Below the pieces are notes generated by a model. That model saw nothing but the letters and a program-made list of their open reading frames with translations, searched no databases and was not told the origin of the DNA. The translations under genes were made by a program, and so were the position numbers. Shown piece after piece: positions 24,456 through 31,512 of a DNA stretch of 47,605 nucleotides. This stretch comes from Lentisphaeria bacterium. GTDB lineage: Bacteria; Verrucomicrobiota; Lentisphaeria; Victivallales; Victivallaceae. The first letter of the stretch is position 1. Each line of letters starts with the position of its first letter. The stretch is from positions 1 to 47,605 of the forward strand of contig JAFTIA010000063.1 in assembly GCA_017457105.1 (NCBI GenBank), written 5' to 3'.

Positions 24456-25375
24456 ATCGCCAATGCCCACATCACACAAATCACTACATATATCGCCACA
24501 TAGCCCGTGGCCCACAGCACATATTCTGCAGGGATGGGCCGGTTTCCGGCAATGGCATCCGCCAGCCAGAAATACTGCCAGTTGGGGACAATGGCGTAAA
24601 ATACACCGAAAATCATATTCAACACTTCCGAACCCGTATCCCGGGAAAAGAGATACCCGGAAATAAGCCCAAGAAAGAAGAATATCGAACACAGTGTCAG
24701 ATTCGCCACCATATCCAGACGGGTGGCAAATACCACCGCCAGCGTGGACATGGCGATCACCGCCAGCTGGATCAGGATCAATGCCATGGAAAGATCCTCC
24801 ATTTCCAGTGCCGGATGCTCCTTGGTCGTCACGCACAGAATCACAAAAAGCGGCATCAAAACCGCCAGTGCCACCGTGGCAACTGCCGAAAAAGAACTCC
24901 CTTTCCAGAAGTTCCCCACCATGCCGATGATACACGCCAGACCGATCACCAGAAAAAACATACCGTACGCCGTCATATCCAGCCGGAACTGATCCACAGC
25001 AATATAAACCGATACGTACGCCCCCAGATTGCAAATCAATGTAAAAAGGGTCGATGCCGCCACGATCCCGGCAATTTTTGCCAGAATAAAAGATGCCCGG
25101 GAAACCGGCTTGGACATGAGAAGCAGCACTGTCCCGTTACGCATTTCCCGGGAAACAGTATGGCTGGCGCAGAGAACTGCGGCAAGCAGGCCGAAGAGCA
25201 TACTTGTAGCCATGGAGCTGTCCACCACCAGTTTCAACTGCTCCGAAAAAACAAAGAGAGCCATGGAGGGAAAGTGCCCGATCAGGATCAAACCGCAGAG
25301 CAGCATGAGAAAATAGATCGGTTCCCGGATGGACTCTTTGAATGTATTATCTGCAATATGAAAAAAGTTGAACAT
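24416..25375 (-). CDS. ABC-2 type transporter permease
   Basis: A 319-residue membrane protein with about six to seven hydrophobic segments. SREMRNGTVLLLMSKPVSRASFILAKIAG near 75-103 is the typical cytosolic coupling segment of ABC-2/NosY-like permeases. The cargo is unknown and no ATPase gene is adjacent within the window. It follows the secreted protein gene at 25439 by 63 bases, a gap that holds a stem-loop, and the two are probably one unit. The last ten codons recur as a pseudo-copy downstream (24287). Confidence 0.83.
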   Translation of the reverse strand: MFNFFHIADNTFKESIREPIYFLMLLCGLILIGHFPSMALFVFSEQLKLVVDSSMATSMLFGLLAAVLCASHTVSREMRNGTVLLLMSKPVSRASFILAKIAGIVAASTLFTLICNLGAYVSVYIAVDQFRLDMTAYGMFFLVIGLACIIGMVGNFWKGSSFSAVATVALAVLMPLFVILCVTTKEHPALEMEDLSMALILIQLAVIAMSTLAVVFATRLDMVANLTLCSIFFFLGLISGYLFSRDTGSEVLNMIFGVFYAIVPNWQYFWLADAIAGNRPIPAEYVLWATGYVAIYVVICVMWALAIFQNKEIAGDIRQ

Positions 25376-25397
25376 AAACGACCTGTTTCTACCCCTC

Positions 25398-25423
25398 CCG
25401 GCGGAAAGTATTTCCTCCGCCGG
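25398..25423. repeat. Perfect 8-bp stem-loop between two co-directional genes
   Basis: CCGGCGGA and TCCGCCGG with a 10-base loop lie in the 63-base gap between the secreted protein and the permease. No T-run follows, so it is more likely an RNA-stability or translation-level element than a terminator. Confidence 0.5.
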
Positions 25424-25438
25424 TCCGGGAAAGACGGG

Positions 25439-26107
25439 TTATTTTTCAGCAGGAGTTTCTGCCTTGTTGTCTGCGGCAGCCGGAGTTACTTCCTCCACCT
25501 TCTCCACTGCAGGAGCCTCTGCCGCCGGAGCTGCCGCCGGAGTCACCTCTTCCGCCTTGGGTTCAGCAGGGGCTTTGGGGGCGGGATCGCTGATCATGCG
25601 GTACATATCCGCATCAGAGAGCATCTTGTCCCGCAAACGCTTGTAATCCCGGGCCAGAGAAGTGATGTTCAGCATGTAGCTCAATTCCTGCGCCGTCCGT
25701 TCCCAGTTTCTGGAATTGACGACCATGGTGGGGACATTGGTATCAAAATACGCCTTGTACTTGGGATAAACCAGACCGGCACCATTGAGCACCACCACGC
25801 GTTTCGGATTCAGGAAACGGATAAAATGCACCACCTTGGCGGGAAGCAATTCAATGGCAGGGCCCTTGGCAGGCACAAAGAACACCCGTTCATCTTTGCT
25901 GCCCGGAGCAGGCAGGAGCAGATAGGGCTGCTTGCTTTCCGCCTGAATGGTATCCGCCATCAAACGGGCGGATTTGGTGTTGGTGCAGACCACCAGTGTA
26001 ACAACATTCCGCTTGTTGCCGTCCGACATCCAGCTGGCAGCCATCACTGCCGGAACTGCAGAGATCATCAGGAACAAACCCAGAAACAACATACCGTAAC
26101 GACGCAT
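25439..26107 (-). CDS. Exported protein with Ala/Pro/Glu-rich tail, function unknown
   Basis: A 222-residue protein with a signal peptide (MRRYGMLFLGLFLMISAVPAVMA). Residues 25-160 look folded, with alternating strands and helices (VVTLVVCTNTKSARLMADTI, RVVVLNGAG, VPTMVVNSRNWERT), like a small Rossmann-type domain. The last 60 residues repeat EVTPAA-type runs and should be extended. I recognise no family. GGAGG sits 5 bases before the ATG, and a strong promoter lies upstream (26180-26207). It leads the ABC-2 permease and may be its exported partner. Confidence 0.75.
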   Translation of the reverse strand: MRRYGMLFLGLFLMISAVPAVMAASWMSDGNKRNVVTLVVCTNTKSARLMADTIQAESKQPYLLLPAPGSKDERVFFVPAKGPAIELLPAKVVHFIRFLNPKRVVVLNGAGLVYPKYKAYFDTNVPTMVVNSRNWERTAQELSYMLNITSLARDYKRLRDKMLSDADMYRMISDPAPKAPAEPKAEEVTPAAAPAAEAPAVEKVEEVTPAAADNKAETPAEK

Positions 26108-26179
26108 TTTATCCTCCTGCGCTATTCTTTTTTATTTTTATCCTGAAAATAAAGACTCTTCCTATCCTACAATATATAC

Positions 26180-26207
26180 AATATAGCCGTCTTTTGTTCG
26201 CCGTCAA
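26180..26207 (-). promoter_or_regulatory. Promoter of the exported protein/ABC-2 permease unit
   Basis: Minus strand: TTGACG (26202-26207), 16-base spacer, TATATT (26180-26185). The -35 lies 4 bases beyond the lplA stop at 26211. The leader is about 65 bases. Confidence 0.7.
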
Positions 26208-26210
26208 ATC

Positions 26211-27227
26211 TTAAAGCGGATTTTTTGCAGATTTTCCTGATCCGACGGCAAGCAATTCTGCCAGATCCTCTGCGGAAACGCCGGAAATGAACCTTCCACA
26301 GTCCGGCGACCGGAGTTTTTCCAGCAGGAAATCATACTCCGGAACCGTTCCGGCAAGCCGGGACTCCAATTCCGCTACCGGCTCTTCCCCCAGAAAATCG
26401 CCCGTAAACCGCACCGCAATCAGGCGATCTTTCCTGATCCGCAGTTCCGCCGTTACCCGCCCCGCAGGAAAACGCTTTGTCCGCACAAGGTCACAGGGAA
26501 ACGCCGTCCCCATGTTCCACTCCCGGGTACGGTATTTTGTTTCCGCCAGTTCCCCGGCGGCACGGCACAACTCTTCCGGCAAGACACCGATCACGGAAAA
26601 ACCCGGTTCACGGGCGATCTCGCACGCAAGCATTTGCAGAAATTCCGGGGTTTCCGGAGCCTCCCCTCCCCACAAAGTACGCAGATTCCCCACCCGGGAA
26701 CGCACTGACAGGATCCCCTTGCTCCGGATTTTTTCTTCGTCAGGCGTCAGCACAGCCCCAAGCCGGGAAAGATCCGTATCATACAAAAGAGTCCCATGGA
26801 AAAGCATCCGGTTTTTCTGAACGCACCGGGCACAGCCGGAAACCTTTACATCCCCGCAAAGAAGATCATTCCGCCCCGAGATCCGGCAATCCGGCACCCC
26901 CAGCCGGTGCAAGGCATTCCGTACCGGAGCAAGGCACGCTTCCCCCAATGCCGCCGACCACGGCCGTGCAGGCAAAGCCAGCGTAAAATTGATATTGCCC
27001 AAATCGTGGTAAACCGCCCCGCCGCCAGTCATCCGCCGGACAATGGGGATCCCGTGCGCTCCGGCAAAAGCCATATCCACTTCCTGCAGGACATTCTGGT
27101 GCCGTCCCACAATAACAGACGGCGCATTCTGCCACAACATAAAAACATCTCTGCCCCGCCTCCACAATGTTTCTTCCAGAGCAAGATTCCACGCCGCATC
27201 CTGTATGCGATTGATATAAAACTCCAT
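26211..27227 (-). CDS. lplA: Lipoate-protein ligase A
   Basis: A 338-residue cytosolic enzyme attaching lipoate to 2-oxoacid dehydrogenase or glycine-cleavage H proteins through lipoyl-AMP. Seen: VGRHQNVLQEVD near 38, RRMTGGGAVYHDLGNINFTL near 62, the adenylate-site KVSGCARCVQKNRMLFHGTLL near 125, then a C-terminal accessory domain. I chose the ATG at 27227, which has GGGAGG just before it; an earlier in-frame start at 27275 would run into the inverted repeat of the 27256-27419 element. No lipoyl-domain protein is coded in the window. Confidence 0.9.
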   Translation of the reverse strand: MEFYINRIQDAAWNLALEETLWRRGRDVFMLWQNAPSVIVGRHQNVLQEVDMAFAGAHGIPIVRRMTGGGAVYHDLGNINFTLALPARPWSAALGEACLAPVRNALHRLGVPDCRISGRNDLLCGDVKVSGCARCVQKNRMLFHGTLLYDTDLSRLGAVLTPDEEKIRSKGILSVRSRVGNLRTLWGGEAPETPEFLQMLACEIAREPGFSVIGVLPEELCRAAGELAETKYRTREWNMGTAFPCDLVRTKRFPAGRVTAELRIRKDRLIAVRFTGDFLGEEPVAELESRLAGTVPEYDFLLEKLRSPDCGRFISGVSAEDLAELLAVGSGKSAKNPL

Positions 27228-27255
27228 TTTCCTCCCGGCAATGAATTTGACCGAA

Positions 27256-27419
27256 GAGGTCATTTCATAAGTCATTCAAAAAATGGCAAAGAGGTCATTC
27301 GCAAAAAGATGTAAAGGGTAGTTTGCGGGTGCTACCTGAAAGGTAACAGCCGGAAACGCTCCCTTTGCAGATCGAGGCGAGGACGCTTTGACAATTTTGA
27401 GGACTTTTGAAATGACCTC
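27256..27419. mobile_element. 164-bp element with 18-bp terminal inverted repeats (MITE-like)
   Basis: The left end (27256-27273) and right end (27402-27419) are inverted copies matching at 17 of 18 bases, GAGGTCATTTCA then TAAGTC or AAAGTC. A third GAGGTCATT lies inside at 27291. The interior has no gene and carries the GCGGGTGCTACC motif. The size, ends and intergenic site suit a miniature inverted-repeat element; no clear target-site duplication was found, so a regulatory palindrome is the alternative. Confidence 0.5.
27325..27336 (+). repeat. GCGGGTGCTACC motif, copy 3
   Basis: The first 12 bases of the hairpin motif seen at 59 and 24328. Here the right arm is changed, and GGGTGCTACC instead pairs loosely with GGTAACAGCC a few bases on. 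It sits inside the 27256-27419 element. Confidence 0.5.
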
Positions 27420-27434
27420 AAAAGATACTATACA
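27407..27434 (+). promoter_or_regulatory. Candidate promoter whose -35 lies in the element's right repeat
   Basis: TTGAAA (27407-27412), 16-base spacer, TATACA (27429-27434). The -10 is flanked by AAAGAT/ATCTTT inverted hexamers. It would drive the repeat-protein operon from about 27440, leaving a leader of about 128 bases; a weaker alternative, TTGTAT-17-TACTTT, lies further down within that leader. Confidence 0.45.
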
Positions 27435-27567
27435 TCTTTGGTCTGGAGATTTCCACCGCAGACCATGCGGAAAAGATCCGGTAAAGATGCAGTTGAAACT
27501 TGTATTTTTGCGGATACCGTGTTACTTTACAGCGGATTACACAAATTTACAGAAAGGGGGTTCCGGA

Positions 27568-28038
27568 ATGATTCAGAAAAAAAGATTGTTTTTGGCAGGC
27601 GCATTTTTATTTGCCGGTATGATCACCCTTTTTGCCGCCCCGGGTCAGCAAACCTACCGGAACGCTTCCGGGCAAACCGTGGGAAGTGCACGGCAAGTGG
27701 GCGGAACCACCTATTACCGGGATGCCTCCGGAAAAACCGTCGGAACCGCTCAAACCGTGGGCGGCACCACTTATTACAGAGATTCTTCCGGCAGAACCAC
27801 CACGACCGCACGGCAAATAGGGAACACCACTTATTACAAAGATGCCTCCGGAAAAACCGTCGGCACGGCTCTGAAAGTGGGGGAAACCACTTATTACAGG
27901 GATGCCTCCGGCAGACACGCCGGAACCGCACGGCAGACAGGCAACACCACTTATTACAAAGATGCCTCCGGAAAAACCGCAGGAACCAGTCAGGGAACCG
28001 GTGTGATTGCCCCGGAAAAACCTCTGAACAGAAAATAA
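27568..28038 (+). CDS. Secreted 20-residue-repeat protein (TTYYRDASG repeats)
   Basis: A 156-residue protein: signal peptide (MIQKKRLFLAGAFLFAGM then TLFA) followed by about six tandem repeats of 20 residues, each like TTYYRDASGKTVGTAxxVGG. The alternation of Tyr pairs, Asp/Gly turn and short strand predicts stacked beta hairpins, as in MORN or cell-wall-binding repeats, but I do not recognise the family. AAAGGGGG lies 7 bases before the ATG; I rejected a longer in-frame start at 27388 because it precedes the probable leader. The stop is 15 bases before the DUF362 gene, so the three genes to 30440 look like one operon. Confidence 0.82.
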   Translation: MIQKKRLFLAGAFLFAGMITLFAAPGQQTYRNASGQTVGSARQVGGTTYYRDASGKTVGTAQTVGGTTYYRDSSGRTTTTARQIGNTTYYKDASGKTVGTALKVGETTYYRDASGRHAGTARQTGNTTYYKDASGKTAGTSQGTGVIAPEKPLNRK

Positions 28039-28053
28039 TGGAGGGAATACTTT

Positions 28054-28962
28054 ATGGATCGCAGAGATTTTCTTAAAACCGCCGCCGTCACCGGGATTTC
28101 CGCCCTTTTCTTTGACCGTCTGCACGGCGCCTCTCCGGCAGAAAATACCCTGCCGGATATGGCGGCGGTGCGGAACGGTGAACCGGCACAACTGCTGGAT
28201 GCCGGACTGGAAGCACTGGGCGGCATCGGACGATTTGTGAAACCCGGTCAAACGGTAGTCATCAAACCCAATATCGGCTGGAACCGCACCCCGGAAATGG
28301 CGGCAGACACCAATCCGGATCTGGTGGCGCATCTGGTCAAACTCTGCTTGAAAGCCGGGGCAAAATCCGTACAGGTCTTTGACCATACCTGCGACAAAGA
28401 CTGGAAAAGCTGTTACCTGACCAGCGGCATCGGCCCCGCCGTGGAAAAGGCAGGGGGAACCATGATCTGCGGAAATCTGAAACGGGGGTATCTTCCGGTG
28501 GAGATCCCCAACGGCAAAGTTCTCAAATCCGCCATGATCCTGCGGGAAGTCAAAGAGTGCGATGTCTTTATCAATATCCCCATCCTGAAAAATCACGGCG
28601 GCACCAAATATTCCGGCGCATTGAAAAACCTGATGGGCTCCATCTGGGACCGCCCCATCATGCACCGGCTGGGAGTCCAGCAGGCCATTGCCGACTGGGC
28701 GGGCGTCCGCAAGCCGGATTTGACCATTCTGGATGCCTGCCGTGCCATGCAGACCGGCGGCCCCCGGGGCAATAAGGCAAGCGTGATCCTGCCTTTGAGA
28801 TCGCTCCTCATCTCCACCGACATGGTGGCTTTGGATACAGCCGGAGCAAAAATGCTGGGGATCGATCCTGCCCTGGCGACCCATATCGCCCTTTCTGCCC
28901 AACAGGGGCTTGGAAAGACGGATCTGGCGCAAGTCAACATCAAAAAGATCGTGCTTTCCTGA
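28054..28962 (+). CDS. DUF362 family protein with Tat-type signal
   Basis: A 302-residue protein beginning MDRRDFLKTAAVTGISALFF, a twin-arginine export signal. The rest is DUF362-like: VVIKPNIGW near 68, PDLVAHLVKLCLKAGAKSVQVFDHT near 90, NIPILKNHGGTKYSGALKNLMG near 175, and a final HIALSAQQGLGKTDL. The function of DUF362 is unproven; many copies sit beside Fe-S proteins and this one has no cluster motif of its own. The stop overlaps the next start by one base (TGATG). GGAGGG lies upstream of the ATG. Confidence 0.87.
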   Translation: MDRRDFLKTAAVTGISALFFDRLHGASPAENTLPDMAAVRNGEPAQLLDAGLEALGGIGRFVKPGQTVVIKPNIGWNRTPEMAADTNPDLVAHLVKLCLKAGAKSVQVFDHTCDKDWKSCYLTSGIGPAVEKAGGTMICGNLKRGYLPVEIPNGKVLKSAMILREVKECDVFINIPILKNHGGTKYSGALKNLMGSIWDRPIMHRLGVQQAIADWAGVRKPDLTILDACRAMQTGGPRGNKASVILPLRSLLISTDMVALDTAGAKMLGIDPALATHIALSAQQGLGKTDLAQVNIKKIVLS

Positions 28963-30440
28963 TGAAAAAGGCGTCTTTTCTGCGTACATTACGGGTCATT
29001 ACCGGTTTGCTGGTTCTGGCAGGATTTGCCGCTGCCGGGGCGGGCTTTGCGGTGCCCTTCATTGCCAGGGGCGCACTGGTTCCCTCTCTTCTGGGCGGAG
29101 GCTTTATTGCTGCCGGGATCTGGCTCGGAGCAGCACTTCTGGGGGGAAGATGGTACTGCAGTGCCTTCTGCCCGCTGGGGGTGGTGCAAGATCTGGCAGG
29201 TATTTTCCGTAAAAATTATGCGCCCCGGAAAAACTGGAAACGCTTGAGATACACCCTATTGCTCCTCTCATGTATCGGAGGAGCGGCGGGGTTTATCCTG
29301 CCGGTAACGGTGCTGGATCCGTACAGCAATTTCGGGCGGGTTGCCGACCGGCTTCTGCGGCCGCTGGCGGTGTGGATAAGTGACTTTCTCTGGGGGTCGC
29401 TCCGGCTGGACTGGGTCACTCCCATGGAAAAGCACCTGTTTTCTTTGCCGGTTTTCTGCTGGACACTTGGCTTTTTTGTTCTGCTTACAGCATTGGCAGT
29501 CTGGCGGGGGAGATGGTATTGCGACATGATCTGTCCGGCAGGCTCACTTCTGGGACTTGCCGCCAAATTCAGCCCCTTCCAGCTGCAAATCACAGAAAAG
29601 TGCATCCATTGCCGCAAATGCGAAAAGCTCTGCCGTACCGGAGCCATCAACATCAACGATGAAAAAATCGACTTTTCCCGCTGTGTCCTCTGCGGGGAAT
29701 GTGCCGCAGATTGTCCGGCAGATGCCATTACTTACGGCCGCACGCCGGAAAAACCCGTCCGTTTCCAGCCGATCCAGCCGGAACGCCGGGATTTTCTGAT
29801 CGCCGCCGGAGCCACGGCGGCGGCCGCCGCAGTGGGGGCCGCAGGGAAACACTTCGGGGCAAAAGCCCCTGTAAATATGCCCGTTATGCCGCCGGGAGCC
29901 GGAAGCTATGCCGAATTTCACGCCAAGTGCACCGGTTGCGGCCTGTGCGCCTCCCGCTGTCCCGGGAAAACGCTGACTCCGGCAGTTTTGCAGTACGGTT
30001 TTTCCGGGATCGGCCAGATGCGGCTGGATTTCCGGCTTGGAAAATGCGAATTTGAATGCACCCGGTGCATGGATGTTTGCCCCACCGGGGCGTTAAGATC
30101 CATGCCGCAGGAAAAAAAACAACGGAGCAAAATAGGTGATGTGACCTTTTTCCGGGATCGCTGTATCGTTGTCCGTGACGGGGAGGATTGCGGAGCCTGT
30201 GCAGAACACTGTCCCACCGGAGCTTTGCAGATGGTTCCCCTGAAAGGCGGCCTGACAGTGCCGGAAGTTCTTTCCCGGCTGTGCATCGGCTGCGGCAGCT
30301 GCGAATACATCTGCCCCGCTGAACCGCAAAAAGCCATGATCGTCAAAGGACTCCCGATCCAAACGGAAACGCCGGATCCGGCAACGGTTCTGAAAAAGAA
30401 AACGCCTCCAGCCGCGGCAGCCGGTGATTTTCCATTCTGA
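28962..30440 (+). CDS. NapH/NapG-like membrane Fe-S fusion protein with internal twin-arginine motif
   Basis: A 492-residue polyferredoxin. Residues 1-190: about four membrane helices with two CxxxCP motifs (WYCSAFCPLG near 67, WYCDMICPAG near 190), as in NapH/NosR. Residues 214-251: two 4Fe-4S motifs (C214/217/220/224 and C241/244/247/251). Residues 274-297: ERRDFLIAAG and an Ala-rich helix, the pattern of a Tat signal but inside the chain. Residues about 310-470: four more cysteine motifs (CTGCGLC, CTRCMDVCP, CGACAEHCP, CIGCGSC), NapG-like. With four helices before the RR helix, the first clusters should face the cytosol and the last four the periplasm. It is coupled to the DUF362 gene and probably moves electrons across the membrane. 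Confidence 0.88.
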   Translation: MKKASFLRTLRVITGLLVLAGFAAAGAGFAVPFIARGALVPSLLGGGFIAAGIWLGAALLGGRWYCSAFCPLGVVQDLAGIFRKNYAPRKNWKRLRYTLLLLSCIGGAAGFILPVTVLDPYSNFGRVADRLLRPLAVWISDFLWGSLRLDWVTPMEKHLFSLPVFCWTLGFFVLLTALAVWRGRWYCDMICPAGSLLGLAAKFSPFQLQITEKCIHCRKCEKLCRTGAININDEKIDFSRCVLCGECAADCPADAITYGRTPEKPVRFQPIQPERRDFLIAAGATAAAAAVGAAGKHFGAKAPVNMPVMPPGAGSYAEFHAKCTGCGLCASRCPGKTLTPAVLQYGFSGIGQMRLDFRLGKCEFECTRCMDVCPTGALRSMPQEKKQRSKIGDVTFFRDRCIVVRDGEDCGACAEHCPTGALQMVPLKGGLTVPEVLSRLCIGCGSCEYICPAEPQKAMIVKGLPIQTETPDPATVLKKKTPPAAAAGDFPF

Positions 30441-30455
30441 ATCGTTGGAACCAGC

Positions 30456-30490
30456 TTGATTTTTTTTCTGCAAACGATATATTGCAGAAA
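30456..30490 (+). promoter_or_regulatory. Promoter with a palindromic operator over the -10
   Basis: TTGATT (30456-30461), 16-base spacer, TATATT (30478-30483). A perfect 9-bp inverted repeat, TTTCTGCAA (30465-30473) and TTGCAGAAA (30482-30490), is centred just upstream of the -10, so a repressor bound there would block RNA polymerase. Bound regulator unknown; LacI-like size is plausible. It would serve the 30517-33761 pair. Confidence 0.65.
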
Positions 30491-30516
30491 ACAACTCTCA
30501 ATCCAAGGATCAGATC

Positions 30517-31512
30517 ATGGCAGAAAAAATCAAAGCCGCCATCTTCACCACCAATCCGGAACAGATCTACCGGGTGTACGGCGAGAAAAGGCTGAAACAG
30601 TTGGCAGAGGAAACCGATCTTCTGCCGGGATTCGTCACTCCGGAAAACTTCGATTCCATGCCGGTGGACACCATTGAAGTGGGCTTTTCCACCTGGGGCA
30701 TGATGGCTTTTACGGAGGATCAACTGGATAAAATGCCCCGGTTCAAGGCTCTTTTTTATGCCGCCGGTGCCACAGATGCGTTCTGCCGCCCGTTGCTGAA
30801 ACGGAATATTGCGGTCATCAGTGCATGGCTTGCCAACGCCCGCCCGGTAGCGGAATACACTCTTGCCCATATCCTTCTGGGAATGAAAAATTTCCTTACT
30901 TTGACCAACAACATCCGCACCCGGGGAAGAGCCGGGTGGAACAAGGAAAATGCCGGGCCCGGCTGTTACGGAAGAACCGTCACCCTCATCGGTGCGGGGG
31001 CAATCGCCACCCGGGTGGAAGAGTTGTTGAAAAACTTTGATTTGAATGTGATCACCGTTCCTTCCCGACCGGAACGGCGCACCATTTCTCTGGAAGAAGC
31101 CTTTGCCGTTTCCCAGGTGGTGAGCAATCACCTGCCGGACAGGGATGACAATGCGGGCGTATTGGATAAACACCTTTTTGAATCCATGCCGCCCAATGCT
31201 GTTTTTATCAATACCGGCCGGGGGCGGCAGGTCCATGAAAAAGATTTGATCGAGGTTCTGCAAAAACGCCCGGATCTGACTGCCATTCTGGATGTGACTT
31301 ACCCGGAACCGCCGGAAGAGGATTCCCCCCTTTACAAACTCCCCAATGTGTGGCTTTCGCCCCACCTTGCAGGCTCCCAGAATGATGAATTCCGCCGCAT
31401 GGCAGATTATGCCATGGAGGATTTCCGCAACTATGCGGCAGGGAAACCCCTCCGTTATCAGGTGACGGAATCCATGCTTTTAACCTCCGGAAAAGGAAAT
31501 GAAAAATGCTGA
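30517..31512 (+). CDS. D-isomer-specific 2-hydroxyacid dehydrogenase family protein
   Basis: A 331-residue NAD(P)-linked dehydrogenase. Seen: [18 protein letters not shown] near 155 (Rossmann loop, with Ala in place of the third Gly), the catalytic Arg in NTGRGRQ near 235, Glu in [11 protein letters not shown] near 265 and His in SPHLAGS near 290. It could reduce a keto-acid to a D-hydroxyacid; the substrate is unknown. It overlaps the GH95 start by a few bases (ATGAAAAATG), suggesting both serve one pathway, perhaps breakdown of a fucose-containing sugar, under the palindromic operator upstream. Confidence 0.87.
   Translation: MAEKIKAAIFTTNPEQIYRVYGEKRLKQLAEETDLLPGFVTPENFDSMPVDTIEVGFSTWGMMAFTEDQLDKMPRFKALFYAAGATDAFCRPLLKRNIAVISAWLANARPVAEYTLAHILLGMKNFLTLTNNIRTRGRAGWNKENAGPGCYGRTVTLIGAGAIATRVEELLKNFDLNVITVPSRPERRTISLEEAFAVSQVVSNHLPDRDDNAGVLDKHLFESMPPNAVFINTGRGRQVHEKDLIEVLQKRPDLTAILDVTYPEPPEEDSPLYKLPNVWLSPHLAGSQNDEFRRMADYAMEDFRNYAAGKPLRYQVTESMLLTSGKGNEKC

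Noticed and set aside
27388-27567. Extended N terminus of the repeat protein
   Set aside because: The signal peptide and the ribosome site both place the start at 27568; the extension spans the probable promoter.
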